Shown here piece after piece: positions 21,001 through 30,824 of a DNA stretch of 39,891 bases. Numbering within the stretch: position 1 is the stretch's first letter; the number at the start of each line of letters is the position of its first letter. This stretch comes from Ichthyosporea sp. XGB-2017a. Its lineage: Eukaryota; Opisthokonta; Ichthyosporea. Below the pieces are notes generated by a model. That model had not been told where the DNA came from, searched no databases, and saw nothing but the letters and a program-made list of their open reading frames with translations. The stretch spans positions 58,724-98,614 of the forward strand of contig PDIM01010453.1 of NCBI GenBank assembly GCA_002811675.1, in the 5' to 3' direction. A program made the translations under genes and the position numbers.

Positions 21001-23628
21001 GCTGATTTTTACAATATTTCAAAGCCACCTCAAAATGTCACCAAATCCCAACAGAAGGATATAAAGAAAAGGAAGCGAAGAAAAAGTGTTCTTGAGAAAC
21101 AAAGTATGGTGAATTTAACTCCTGCAGGGGATTCACTGTCAGATATTAGTATTGCCCTGGAGGAAAGAAGTCAAACAAAAGCTATATCCGTGATGCTGGA
21201 GCTAGAAAATGCCAACAATGAAGGCTTAAATGTGCCACAAGAGGGAAAAGCAAAGATATCTGTAAGTCCTCGGTCTCAGCGAAGATTTTTTATGAACAAA
21301 AATGCACAGCAAGTAATTGAAGAGGACCAACCTGCTACATCCATTTCAAAATCTTCAGTGCATGGCTCAACCTCGGTATTTTCAAATAGATCAATAGACA
21401 CCTCTTCTGATAATGAAAATATATCACCTGAAAGCTCTAAGTCAAGCGCAGCTACCGCTGCTGTTGGGAGCACATTGTCGTCATCAAAGACTATGTCCAC
21501 TCGACAGGTATTTGAACCTGTTTTTTTGAAACCAATTGGCTCCTCGCAACTTGATCCCCCGTCTCCTGGAATCAGCGGTGGCTTAGAGACTCCAAGGTAT
21601 CTAAACGAAGAACTTACGGATGTGGAAGTTACCTTGAACAGCAGCAAAGCTCGGTTCAAGCAGCAACATAGCGATGAACAAAAGCATGGAAACGAACAAC
21701 TCAAGATTGAATTTCATTCTTCCTTGGAAGATCTGATAGTGAAACCGTACAGTACAGCATTACCAAACGAAACGAATGAAAAGAGTTGTTCGGTAATTTA
21801 CACCAGTCTGGGCGAGCGAATGGCAGAAATAATGGCTGATAAAAGATGGAGGTACATTTTGAGTCCTCTAAAGGTATCAGTCTACTTTTCCATGGTTATG
21901 TTTTTGTGCCTTGCAATCACTCTCACAGTCTTGTACAATGTCTATTCAACAAACATCAAAAATGATATAGGCTCAATTAATTTAGTTGGCAATGTTCAAG
22001 AAACGTGCAATGTTCTTGCAGATTTGGTCCGGTCACTTAGTCTAGTAGCTGAAGGAAGTACTCTAGCAACCTCGGGTGCTGTTCTTCTCAGTGAACTTAA
22101 AAGTACAGTTTCGCTTCTGCACAGCTTATTTATTCAACTCGAAGGGTCTATCGGAGATATGCCAGAAATCGCGCGAGACCAATATATGAATGGGCTCATT
22201 TCGATCACGAACATTAATGTTCAAGGAATTTCCACCTCAGAGAATATAGTTACAAGACAAGCCATTATAGATACAATATCTTATGGAAAGCAAGTATCTG
22301 AAATGCCAGTGGCAGACATTTTGATTTACAAGCGACAAGTATACTGGCTGGTTGTGAACATTCATGGCAGTATCCAGTCTGGTCTTACAAATTTTCGAGA
22401 AAAATACGGAGACGACATGAATGAACAAGCAGACGATTTAAAAAATGTAATGATGATCGTGTGCTTTGCTGGAATGTCTCTAGCAGCTGTGCTATTCTTC
22501 TGCGTATTAATTCCTGTAGTGAGAAGAATGAATGCGAAGAGATATGAACTTATTTACATTTTCTTGCAGCTCCCTAAAACGGTCGTTGCTCATTTGAAAT
22601 TGGCTGCGTTGATCAGGGCAGATGCTATTGAAAAGGATCCTTTGGTAAATGAGCGTTCATTTCGAGAAAATGTGAAACTGTTTGGTTCAGAGGAGTATTC
22701 GGTAGACGAGGAAGGCAAGCGAATATTCACACCAAAGAAAGGAGGGCGACAGTTGCTCAAAACATATATCACTTTTTCTCTTGTTTTCTTGATTGCCGCC
22801 ATCTTTTTTATTTATGCATATCTAGTCACGGATAAAGCAGTATCTGCCAACTCCCACTCGTCTGCCGAAATAATACTTTTGGCTCAGCAAAGGCGCATAC
22901 TCGTATCATCGATTATGTTTAGCACTCGAGAATATGGGCTCCAATCTTCAGTAACATCTGTTAATGAAGGTGATGCACAGTCTTTGATTGACCAGCTTCA
23001 AAACCTGGAAGAATCGGTGACCTATGGAAGCTCCGCCTTAGGTTTGTCTGTCGATAACGCTTTTGATGCCCGCAACCCCAGCAATGACGATATACTCTTC
23101 AAAGATGGATGTTTGTTTGAAGCCGTTTTCAATCCTTCCTTACAAACACTCTCTGCGGCAATAAGTACTTGTGCAACATTTCAGTCAAAGATTACGAATG
23201 GACTCTACCCAGGCCTAATAGAATACCGACAAGCTATGCAAGATGTAATAAGCCAATTTTCACTTCGTAGTTCCAGCCTCTCATCAGCACAATATGCTGC
23301 TACTACAGTCAACAATTCACTTTTGGCTCAGGAAGAGCAATTTGAATACCCAACCCTTCAAAACTCCTGCCTTTCCAGTGCCTTATTCTACAGAGACGAA
23401 ACAGAAAATGTCATTAATAACTCAGGACTTCTCCTGCTCATAGGTCTATTTATGCTCATAGCACTGTATGTTCTTTTGTGTCTTGCTTTGTATATACCTC
23501 TTTTTTCCCTCCTACAAAGCGAAGTAAATCGTACATTAATGCTTTATCCCCATGTACTGCAGAGGAATACTCAAGAACCATTGGAATTTGCATATCCCGC
23601 CGGATACCAGAACAGTTTTAACCATTAA
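18009..23628 (+). CDS. giant polytopic PAS-like protein, TmcB-like (paralogue B), one intron
   Basis: Exons 18009-20855 and 20992-23628 encode about 1827 residues; the ATG at 18009 follows a TATAAAG by 58 nt. The order of parts mirrors paralogue A: an N-terminal membrane bundle (about 60-340), a soluble helical repeat region (about 430-610, LHLFWAKLYLIYFQDIGK and ENESLLFEYAEFL are TPR/HAT-like), then a PAS-like fold (about 640-800, from AVFVINGKPLE to QYFMLVDQ) that is more diverged than in A. A long Ser/charged linker (949-1230) leads to two late membrane units with external loops (spans near 1245, 1450, 1545 and 1825), and LQLPKTV corresponds to RLPKEF of A. The PAS-like core lacks an obvious cofactor signature, so it may have lost ligand binding. 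Function is inferred as for A. A poly(A) signal, AATAAA, lies at 23661. Confidence 0.82.
20856..20991 (+). other. intron of the TmcB-like paralogue B gene (136 nt)
   Basis: The donor is GTAAGC and the acceptor is ATTAG after a T-rich stretch. TACTAAT at 20912-20918 is farther from the acceptor than usual. Phase 0 joins LRII to MQNAD. The position differs from the intron of paralogue A, which lies within the later cytosolic segment. Confidence 0.85.
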
Positions 23629-23793
23629 TTTTCGTGCCCAGCTCCAGCAATTGAGCTATGAATAAAAACAGCAAAGAAAGGGAGCCATATTCCCACTTTC
23701 TTGGCAAAAGGAAAAGAATTCAGCTTTAAGAAAACACAAAATAGACACGATAGGCCCGAACATGGAGGGATCGAAAGGTAGGCAATCTTTCTC

Positions 23794-24538
23794 TCATGTA
23801 CATTTGCAGCCAAATTGGGCTCTAAGGTTCCAATTAGTTCCTGAATCCGAGGTGACAAATAAGCCTTTCTGGGTAGCTACAAAAACAACAATAGGAAAAC
23901 ATTAGAAATTCACATTGCATTTGTATAGTGAATAAAGGTGAGGGATATATGTAAGCTGGATTCATAATATTCAGGAGTATCCTGCCCAATTTTACTAAAA
24001 ATACATTACCTCCCCAGCCATCATTCCCATTCGCAAAGAATTGCACAGAAGAGGACGGGCTGCTTTCCTCTGGATCCATATCATTTCTTACAAATACAAT
24101 AGCCTCCTTTAGATTTCCGCTTCCCGTTATAGTCGCCTTATCGGCATCGAACACACTCTCCGTAATAGTTTGAAAAGACTTTCCGCGGTCCTCCGATTTG
24201 TAAAACAGGATCCCGGCCCCTTCTTCTCCCTCAGCATAAACCTTCCCATTACTCTCATCGGCAAAGCTGATAGTATGGAGGGGCTCTGGCAGATCAATGT
24301 TAAGGAGTCCATGTGCATCAGACTTGAAGCAGCGGCCATCCACACACCAAAAGACCATATTCAGATATGGAGAGACCAGCATAGTGCTGCTGGTCTCATT
24401 CTGAAAGGCTTGTGCAGCATCAGCATACAATATTGCGCTACCGGGGGAACAAACGAAGCTTATAACTAGAGTAGACAGTACAATCAAGGCTGACATTAAT
24501 ATGGTCATACAGCATCCTTCCCTTTGCTTTGCCTTCAT
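23794..24538 (-). CDS. small secreted Asp-box (BNR/sortilin-like) protein, one intron
   Basis: Start at ATG 24538; a longer upstream frame exists but reads as untranslated sequence. Exons 24538-24010 and 23876-23794 give about 203 residues. The N-terminus is basic and then strongly hydrophobic (MTILMSALIVLSTLVI), a signal peptide or anchor. Two Asp-box motifs (S-x-D-x-G-x-x-W/F) are visible: SEDRGKSF before the intron and SDSGTNW after it. Such motifs sit in beta-hairpins of propellers like sialidases and the Vps10 domain of sortilin, but two repeats are too few for a full propeller. It could be a truncated relative or a protein continuing through a further intron. It ends 165 bp from the convergent TmcB-like gene B. 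Confidence 0.6.
23877..24009 (-). other. intron of the Asp-box gene (133 nt)
   Basis: The donor is GTAATG and the acceptor TTTTTGTAG after a pyrimidine run. The G|CT join gives Ala and creates a second Asp-box motif directly downstream, which argues for this phase. The next frame over gives a long open frame that is probably a shadow. Confidence 0.7.
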
Positions 24539-25222
24539 AACTCCTCTGCTGTGGGTAAATGCCACTTTAAATGGAAACGACCTGAACATATTGATCAAGC
24601 ATAGACAGCCGTCAAAATGCATAAAGCGCCACACAAACCCAGTGTTGCAATACGTTGATTTCAAAAATTCGTGGTAAAAGATTAAGCAATACAAAATTAC
24701 GTGCTGGTGCATGTGCCTCATTTCTGGCACAAACAAAATAAAATCATCATCATAATTTAATGCCCAAATTGAGTTAAAATTGTAAATTCCCCGTGGGGAA
24801 TTAAAGAAGGAGTGGATCACGTGGAGGACGTATCCTTGGTGATTGTCCCCTAACCCTCCCTCCCCCTCAGGATTTCCAATTATTTGGCACTCTTTTAATT
24901 TTCCTTTTCCTCTTCTTCGTCAGAGTTTCGGTCTTGTTTCCTTTTTGTTTCTATAAGTTCCTCTGCACGAGTTTATTTGCAAATCACGCACGTCTTCCAA
25001 CACCTGTGTGGAATATCAATCATTGACCCTGTGCGCTTGTTCTGCTCAGTATCGTGAATTCACTCCTTCACCCTCTCTCTGTAGGAAAAACAAGAAAGAC
25101 CATCCACCCTGAATATTTAATTTGGCAAATTTGAAACAGGAACCCCCTCCAGGGCTTGATTCATCACAAATTATAGTCCAAGTAAAGGTTTATAGGTTGA
25201 TTATAGCTGGGGTACTTTCGTA
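24539..25222. promoter_or_regulatory. divergent upstream region of the two small secreted proteins
   Basis: This is 684 bp between a minus-strand and a plus-strand secreted-protein gene. It includes an inverted repeat TTCCCC-GT-GGGGAA (24787-24800), a G-box CACGTG (24818-24823) and CCCTAACCCTCCC (24848-24860). The C/T-rich rest has no other recognised feature. Confidence 0.5.
24787..24823. promoter_or_regulatory. inverted repeat plus G-box
   Basis: Two perfect 6-nt arms flank a GT centre, and CACGTG follows 17 bp further on. Palindromes like these are typical sites of dimeric factors (bHLH or bZIP for CACGTG). No factor is known from this sequence alone. Confidence 0.45.
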
Positions 25223-26068
25223 ATGAGATCTTTTATGAAGAATATGCCTGAAAAGGCTGCCTCCTTATCACTGCACACAACCGCGCCATCCGCTACATAT
25301 CACCCTTCTTTGTTGTCACACCGCTTTTCAAGTTCATCTCTCACCTTCTTTCTGTTACTGGTCGTCGCAATAGCATTGGTAACTTACACCCCTCACGAAG
25401 CTGCGGCTACTGAGTACGATGGCTCTATTTATGATGACGGGGATGTCGTGGACCAGCAGCTTACTCTTGACTACCTATCGATAAGAGCTCATGGGAGTTC
25501 CACAACGAGTGATTACGACGAATACAGCGAAGATATCCAAAGTTTGCTTAACGATCCCAAGGTAGATAAATTTGTGGTGCAAACTCATGAGACCATTGTT
25601 GTTAACGGGACTTTGGTCAGAACTGTGGATCTCGATGAAGACCAGGACCCAGATTCCCTGGCAGCCAATAAGCCTGTATATGTTATTGACTCGAGGACAG
25701 AAGAAGGACAGGAAATTGAACCCTCAGAAGTTGATGTGGATCTCCTGCGACCCCCAATTGAAGTTCAATGTCGCCGAGACTTTGTGGTCCAGTTGAAATG
25801 CGACAACGGGTTTGTGCTCAATATCGCCAACCCCCTTTCGGAAGGCTACATTGATGATTTTATTGGTGAAGGCCTGAGGGCCGTAGCTCAAAACTGCAAT
25901 AACAAAAAGGAATGTGCGCACGCCACAGGGGTTAACCGAAAGGCAAATGCAAATATTTACACTGGAATATGCTTTGCTCTGGATGAAATTCTCTCGTACG
26001 ATATGATTAACTGTATTAAGCCTTCTAAAGATGGAAGCGGCGCGTATCTTATCAGGGATGAACTTTAG
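25223..26068 (+). CDS. secreted or anchored protein with a weak SUEL-lectin-like C-terminal domain
   Basis: Single exon, 281 residues, starting at ATG 25223. The N-terminus has a hydrophobic stretch at about residues 36-58 (TFFLLLVVAIALV), a late signal or anchor. A long acidic, low-order region rich in Asp, Glu and Tyr follows. The last ~95 residues contain six cysteines in the order C-x8-C, then C-x5-C, then two more, with LKCDNGFVLNIANPLSEGYI and NNKKEC. The spacing and the 'C-x2-G-x-V-L-x-I' strand resemble the rhamnose-binding SUEL lectin family. The match is weak and could be another small disulfide fold. The gene ends at 26068; AATAAA lies at 26243. A surface or secreted role is inferred. 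Confidence 0.6.
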   Translation: MRSFMKNMPEKAASLSLHTTAPSATYHPSLLSHRFSSSSLTFFLLLVVAIALVTYTPHEAAATEYDGSIYDDGDVVDQQLTLDYLSIRAHGSSTTSDYDEYSEDIQSLLNDPKVDKFVVQTHETIVVNGTLVRTVDLDEDQDPDSLAANKPVYVIDSRTEEGQEIEPSEVDVDLLRPPIEVQCRRDFVVQLKCDNGFVLNIANPLSEGYIDDFIGEGLRAVAQNCNNKKECAHATGVNRKANANIYTGICFALDEILSYDMINCIKPSKDGSGAYLIRDEL

Positions 26069-26527
26069 ACATGGTGGACGGTAGTGTTGTGAATGGGGAG
26101 AAGACATGAAATTGTTACAGGGAACTGTCTTAAAATGATTTTTTATCTTTTTTGTTGCTCTCATGTTGTATTTAAAAGACATATGTTATTTCAAGAATGC
26201 TGCTGATTTTGCAAACTCTACTCTGTTCGTTTTCGAGATTGAAATAAAGCAGTTTACTAAATAAACACCTACGCCGCATACACTTTCGACAAAAAAAAAG
26301 AAAATCGAGAATTCGGAACAGAAAAGACCACTGATTGTTTGTGCTAGTAGTGCATTTATTTAATGCAAGCTTATTACACAAAACTGCCTTTCAACCTGAT
26401 GAATGCCAAAAAAAAAAACGAACAATGCGCTCTCCCACAGAAGACCGACAAAGTATAAGTGAAAGACATGGCTAAAAGCAACACAGTGCAAAATTCGAAG
26501 GGAAGTACTTTTGTTTGCAGCCAGTGC
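26069..26527. other. convergent 3' region between the lectin-like gene and the histidine kinase gene
   Basis: This is 459 bp containing AATAAA at 26243-26248 for the plus-strand gene and A/T-rich runs. No additional coding sequence was supported. Confidence 0.5.
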
Positions 26528-28891
26528 CTATTCTTCTTCTTCCTCTTCAAGAATAGACTCCGCAGTTGGATTGTTAGCATTCGAACATTGACTCGGAGTG
26601 GGAAAGGACGGAACGCGGCATTTAAATTTTCCTCTTATGAAGGAAAAGAGGGCTTTTGAAAGCTTCGAAAACGAAATTGGCTTTGTCACGAACTCCTGCA
26701 TTCCAATGTCCACACTTTTCTGCAAATCTTCAGCAGTAGCCATTGCAGTAAGGCAAACAATCAATGGGCGGTCTTCCAGCCTTCCATATTCTTTAAATAT
26801 ATTCTCGCTGGCTTCAAGACCATTCATCACAGGCATTTGAACGTCCATTAATATAACATCATATTTTTTGGCTTTGTAAGCGTCGACTGCCTCAAGGCCA
26901 TTCTCGGACAAATCACAGTCATACTGCATCTTTTTCAACATCAACTGAATAACTTTACGGTTGTACGCATTATCATCAGCCACAAGGATTTTCAGGGGGT
27001 AAACAACCCCCATTCGGTCAATGTCGGTCACTTCTTTGCTCACTGTACGATCTAAGGAAATGCCCGTTTCTTCCACTTCCACAGGAATTTGAAACTTAAC
27101 CGTGCAGCCGATCCCTTCTTCACTTGTTATTTCAAACTTTCCTCCCAATAGTTGCACCAGACTCTTGCATATAGAAAGCCCAAGACCCGTCCCTTTACTG
27201 AGCCCTCCTAGTCCCGCTCTCCCCTCAACGTGTGCCTGAGTAAATGGTTCACATAGCTTTTCCAAGGCGCTGGATGGAATGCCCGTTCCTGAATCCTCTA
27301 CCTCACAGAACAGCATATGGCTTTTGCTGGTTTTGTCTCCCCATGATTCACCAGGTTCAAACGTCCTCTTCTCGCACGAGGCCCGAACATTGACGCTCCC
27401 CGTAGAAGTAAACTTCAAAGCATTGCCTATTAAGTTTATGAGAATTTGGCGCAATCGGTTAAAGTCGGTTATAATCACAGAAGGAAGGCTTTCATGTAAA
27501 GTAACATTTAATATGACGTCTTTTTCGGAAGCAGCAATTTGAAACATAGTGATTGTGCTTTCAAAGAACTCCTTAACATTCGCCTCCGTAAATTGGAAAG
27601 TCATTTTACCCGCTTCAATTTTCGAGAAGTCAAGTATATCATTGATAAGAGTAATTAAGGCCTCACCACTAGTTGCTATTATTTTCACCAGGGCCTTTTC
27701 TTCCAGTGGCAAAGATTTTGAGCGCAGGAGAAGCTCGGTAAGACCATTAATTGAATTAAGTGGAGTTCTTATCTCATGCGACATATTTGCCAAAAACACA
27801 GACTTCATTTTGGAAGCTTCCTCTGCTCTTTCTTGTTCTGCTTTTACCTTAGCAATGGACTCCTTTAGCCGGAGCTCACAGTTTCGTACATGTGTGATGT
27901 CTGTATGGGTTCCTACCATTCGAACAAACTCTCCTTGCTCATTTTTAATGGCTACACCGCGACAAACAACAGCCACCTGGTGTCCCTGCTTATGAGTGAA
28001 TCTCAGTACTTCTTGGAAAGGTTCCTGCCTTTCCAGGTGCGCCTTTATACTCTCTCCACAGACCTTGGCGTCATCCGGATGCAGGATACTTTGCCAAGCG
28101 GAAGGACTGTTTTCCATTTCATCATTTGCGTAGCCCAATATTTCCTTGAACCTGGGTGAGAGATATTCATAATTGGTTTTCATATTCCAATCCCATATGC
28201 CATCAGATACATGAGAGGACAAAATGCCATATATTTCACACGGGTTATCTGCCTCTGGCGGAAGGGACAGATTGACTTTGGTGTTCATACCATCATTCAA
28301 TTCATAGTGCTCTTCATTGCTCCGAGACTCAAGCAACTGCTTTGGGAATATCTCACAGTCAACTTCCCCTTCTCGTGTTTGCCCCCCTTTCCTAGCTTTT
28401 ACAATAACAAGTGCCTCCAGGTGACCATTATTCCCCGCACACATTAGTGTTGCATGGGTTTTGTCACACACGGGAAGCAACTCCGTCATTACCCCTTCCT
28501 GTAACTTCCCATCACTTGTTCCCTCTTCTTTGTCAGTGGCGGAATCAAGAACCTTCTTAGCAGCTTTCCAAATCTCCTCAAAGTCCCCATTTTTCCTGAA
28601 CATATCACCCATGTATTTTCCCTCTAATTGAGTATGCGAGCTGTATTTTAACTCACGTGCAAATGTATCATTGCACATGCTTATTTTTCCAGTCTTATAA
28701 TCCACAGTTGCGCACATCACTGCCGAATTATGGTAATGATTCATAAAGAAATCACTCATTACTCCATATTTCCCTAACGCACAATTCGCAACATCCTTCT
28801 GCACTCCCTCTACAGAATCAGCTTTTCCCAGGTCTGTCCCAACCAAGTCCATGCTACTAATAGCTGTTGATTTCTCACCCCCTCCCGGCAT
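26528..28891 (-). CDS. soluble hybrid histidine kinase (PAS-PAS-HisKA-HATPase-REC)
   Basis: Single exon, 787 residues, from ATG 28891. A first PAS-like region sits at about 50-160. The second, typical PAS (about 220-335, SDGIWDWNMKTNYEYLSP, GTHTDITHVR) leads to HisKA with the phosphorylated His372 in FLANMSHEIRTPLN. The ATPase has the N box (NLIGNALKF, about 486-494), DSGTG (533-537) and GTGLGLS (567-573). A C-terminal receiver has the acidic pair DD (639-640), phospho-acceptor Asp683 (LMDVQMP), Thr715 and Lys737. There is no membrane span, so it is cytosolic and senses through PAS. It ends in a short poly-Glu tail. Family function is a phosphorelay start: His to Asp within the protein, then to a phosphotransfer protein elsewhere. 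Its partner is not in this window. Confidence 0.95.
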   Translation of the reverse strand: MPGGGEKSTAISSMDLVGTDLGKADSVEGVQKDVANCALGKYGVMSDFFMNHYHNSAVMCATVDYKTGKISMCNDTFARELKYSSHTQLEGKYMGDMFRKNGDFEEIWKAAKKVLDSATDKEEGTSDGKLQEGVMTELLPVCDKTHATLMCAGNNGHLEALVIVKARKGGQTREGEVDCEIFPKQLLESRSNEEHYELNDGMNTKVNLSLPPEADNPCEIYGILSSHVSDGIWDWNMKTNYEYLSPRFKEILGYANDEMENSPSAWQSILHPDDAKVCGESIKAHLERQEPFQEVLRFTHKQGHQVAVVCRGVAIKNEQGEFVRMVGTHTDITHVRNCELRLKESIAKVKAEQERAEEASKMKSVFLANMSHEIRTPLNSINGLTELLLRSKSLPLEEKALVKIIATSGEALITLINDILDFSKIEAGKMTFQFTEANVKEFFESTITMFQIAASEKDVILNVTLHESLPSVIITDFNRLRQILINLIGNALKFTSTGSVNVRASCEKRTFEPGESWGDKTSKSHMLFCEVEDSGTGIPSSALEKLCEPFTQAHVEGRAGLGGLSKGTGLGLSICKSLVQLLGGKFEITSEEGIGCTVKFQIPVEVEETGISLDRTVSKEVTDIDRMGVVYPLKILVADDNAYNRKVIQLMLKKMQYDCDLSENGLEAVDAYKAKKYDVILMDVQMPVMNGLEASENIFKEYGRLEDRPLIVCLTAMATAEDLQKSVDIGMQEFVTKPISFSKLSKALFSFIRGKFKCRVPSFPTPSQCSNANNPTAESILEEEEEE

Positions 28892-29503
28892 TACTTATCG
28901 TGCCAGTTCTTTTCTTTCCGTTTCTGTGCTGTGCCAAAGCTTGTACTCAATTGCATAATAGGCCACAACCAGCCATTTTCATTCCTTGAGTGCTGTGGAT
29001 GGACGGAGAGATAGATTGGCATCTACACAAACAACCCTGAGCTAGCTCACTGGAATAACTCAAACATGTGCACGAGGCACATTGTGGCCGTATTAGTCAC
29101 TCATCGCACTTAGCTCATCATGTCCACAGTGTATAACTCGCTATAAAAGGAATAAACTCTCCCTTCCGCGTGCAGTGCACTACATACTTTGTTGGAATTT
29201 TAAAAGACCAATTAAGGTACCGAGGTTAGGCACCGCCCATTAGCTTGGGAGGGTGCACCAGAATTACATGTCAGACATGTACCTATTTTAGAAGTCGAGA
29301 CTTGCCAAGGTGGACTGCAGGAGTACATGATGGTACTGCACCGCGCAATATCGCTTTATTTTAGCTGTTTACGATTTTTTTCTATGTACACTACAAATTG
29401 CACATGCACAAGCATACACTGTTGCTCGAAATACACAATTCAGTATTAATTAAGACATTTCCTCGTTGAAAGGTTGATGCTCTACCAGTGGTTGTCTGAG
29501 AAT

Positions 29504-29542
29504 CAGACGAGAAGATCACACGAGAAGAACAGACGAGAAGAT
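29504..29542. repeat. 13-nt tandem repeat, three units
   Basis: The units CAGACGAGAAGAT, CACACGAGAAGAA and CAGACGAGAAGAT are adjacent. The first and third are identical. They lie about 140 bp past the stop of the transporter gene on its own strand, so probably in its 3' untranslated region. Confidence 0.85.
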
Positions 29543-29555
29543 CCATGGGGATAGC

Positions 29556-29579
29556 AGAGGCAATGCTAGAGGCAATGCT
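29556..29579. repeat. 12-nt perfect tandem duplication
   Basis: AGAGGCAATGCT occurs twice in a row, 13 bp after the 13-nt repeat block. Confidence 0.85.
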
Positions 29580-29684
29580 AGTTTTCCTTATATTATGCCA
29601 TTCACGTTTGGGAGATACCATGCGCGATATCATCGTAACATCAGCCCTCAAAAGGTACACTAGACTGGCTGTCCCTTTCCTTGC

Positions 29685-30824
29685 TCAGGCTTTAGTCTTT
29701 TGGTCTGGCACAGCATCCCCATTGCTTCCCATAACTTCAATTTTTGCACAAATGTCACACACACTTCCAGGTCGCAAGTTTTCACACCCTGCACAGAGAC
29801 TCCCTTCGCCAGTTAAGTCTTCTCCAAATTCTTCGTCTTTCTTTGACGCAGGGGAGAAGGTGACAAAGTACACCCCGGCTACAATCAGCAGGGTGCCAAT
29901 GCATTCCAGAAATTTGGTGAGCCACGTAGCATCTTCCCATTCATTATTTGCCAAAATACCTAGTACAAGTCCAAATACAGGAAGCAAGAATCCTACCATT
30001 GTCTGCTTCACGCTTCCGATAGTTTTTAAGAGATAGAAGAATAGAATGTAGGCTACAACAGTTGAGATAACACCTAAATAGAGCAAGCTGAGCCACACCT
30101 TAAGGGACAGATGATTTAACCATTCGAAGTGTGGCTTGGTTGGTGCAATAGGGTCCGGGTATTCCCAAGCAAGAGCAATGAACCAATTGATGAGGAAAGC
30201 CGATAACATCATTCCAAAAATGTTCAAGACTGAGTCATACCCTTGCAGGCATTTTTTACCAAAGACACTAGCTACACCATATGAGAAACTAGCAATTATA
30301 ATCATGAAATAGTAGAGCAAAGCGAGAGAATCATCAGTTGAAGCATCGTCTGTAGTATTGAAGATTTGTGTACAGCAGACTGCAAAAACACCTCCAAATC
30401 CAACAAAAAGGCCAATGCTTCGTCTCCAAGTGAGGCGCTCATCTTCAAGCAAAAAGTGACCTAGAATTTGAGAAAAGAATGGGATAGTAGAGTCCAGAAT
30501 GGCAGCAACACCACTGTTCACAGCAGGGCTAGACTCACCCCACGCAACAAGACTAAAGGGCACGCTATTGTTGAAAAAGCCCATTACAAAACTCTTCCAA
30601 TAGAAGTTCGGATCCTTGAATGTGGCAAGAGCATTGGAGCGGAAGGTCCTATCTGTGGCACAGCGGATAAAAACAAAGGGTGCAACAAGGGCTAGAGCAA
30701 AGGTCATGCGAAAGGCAACCAGACTAAAGGGGGGCATTTCTTCTGCAGCCCACTTAATAAATAAAAAGGCAGACCCCCAAACGGCTCCAAGAAGAACAAA
30801 AGCAGTTAGCTCTAAAGGTCTCAT
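29685..30824 (-). CDS. EamA/DMT-family transporter with C-terminal double CxxC tail
   Basis: Single exon, 379 residues, from ATG 30824. Ten hydrophobic segments are arranged as two repeats (about 5-155 and 170-325). The first begins GAVWGSAFLFIKWAAEEMPPF, as in EamA proteins. The family moves small metabolites across membranes; the substrate and membrane cannot be read here. After the last span, residues 344-359 read C-A-G-C-x8-C-D-I-C, a likely metal-binding tail on the cytosolic side. That is unusual for this family and may be regulatory. A pair of CCAAT-type composite motifs lies 0.6-1 kb upstream. Confidence 0.9.
   Translation of the reverse strand: MRPLELTAFVLLGAVWGSAFLFIKWAAEEMPPFSLVAFRMTFALALVAPFVFIRCATDRTFRSNALATFKDPNFYWKSFVMGFFNNSVPFSLVAWGESSPAVNSGVAAILDSTIPFFSQILGHFLLEDERLTWRRSIGLFVGFGGVFAVCCTQIFNTTDDASTDDSLALLYYFMIIIASFSYGVASVFGKKCLQGYDSVLNIFGMMLSAFLINWFIALAWEYPDPIAPTKPHFEWLNHLSLKVWLSLLYLGVISTVVAYILFFYLLKTIGSVKQTMVGFLLPVFGLVLGILANNEWEDATWLTKFLECIGTLLIVAGVYFVTFSPASKKDEEFGEDLTGEGSLCAGCENLRPGSVCDICAKIEVMGSNGDAVPDQKTKA

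Larger units (their letters stand above)
28892..29684. other. kinase promoter side and 3' flank of the transporter gene
   Basis: No gene was recognised in 793 bp. CTATAAAAG at about 29140 is a plus-strand TATA-like motif with no clear coding sequence after it. The right half has a 13-nt triplicated and a 12-nt duplicated tandem repeat. A short plus-strand open frame begins there but overlaps the transporter gene antisense. Confidence 0.5.

Noticed and set aside
23625-23858. 77-codon minus-strand frame overlapping the 3' end of the Asp-box gene
   Set aside because: It is the neighbouring phase of exon 2; the accepted phase yields an Asp-box motif across the splice, while this one gives no recognisable feature.
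29141-29149. Plus-strand TATA box driving a hidden gene
   Set aside because: No credible plus-strand coding sequence or splice pattern follows within 500 bp.
29545-30036. 163-codon plus-strand open frame with hydrophobic start
   Set aside because: Most of it lies antisense to the well-supported EamA transporter and mirrors its codons; no homology is recognised and no separate start context.
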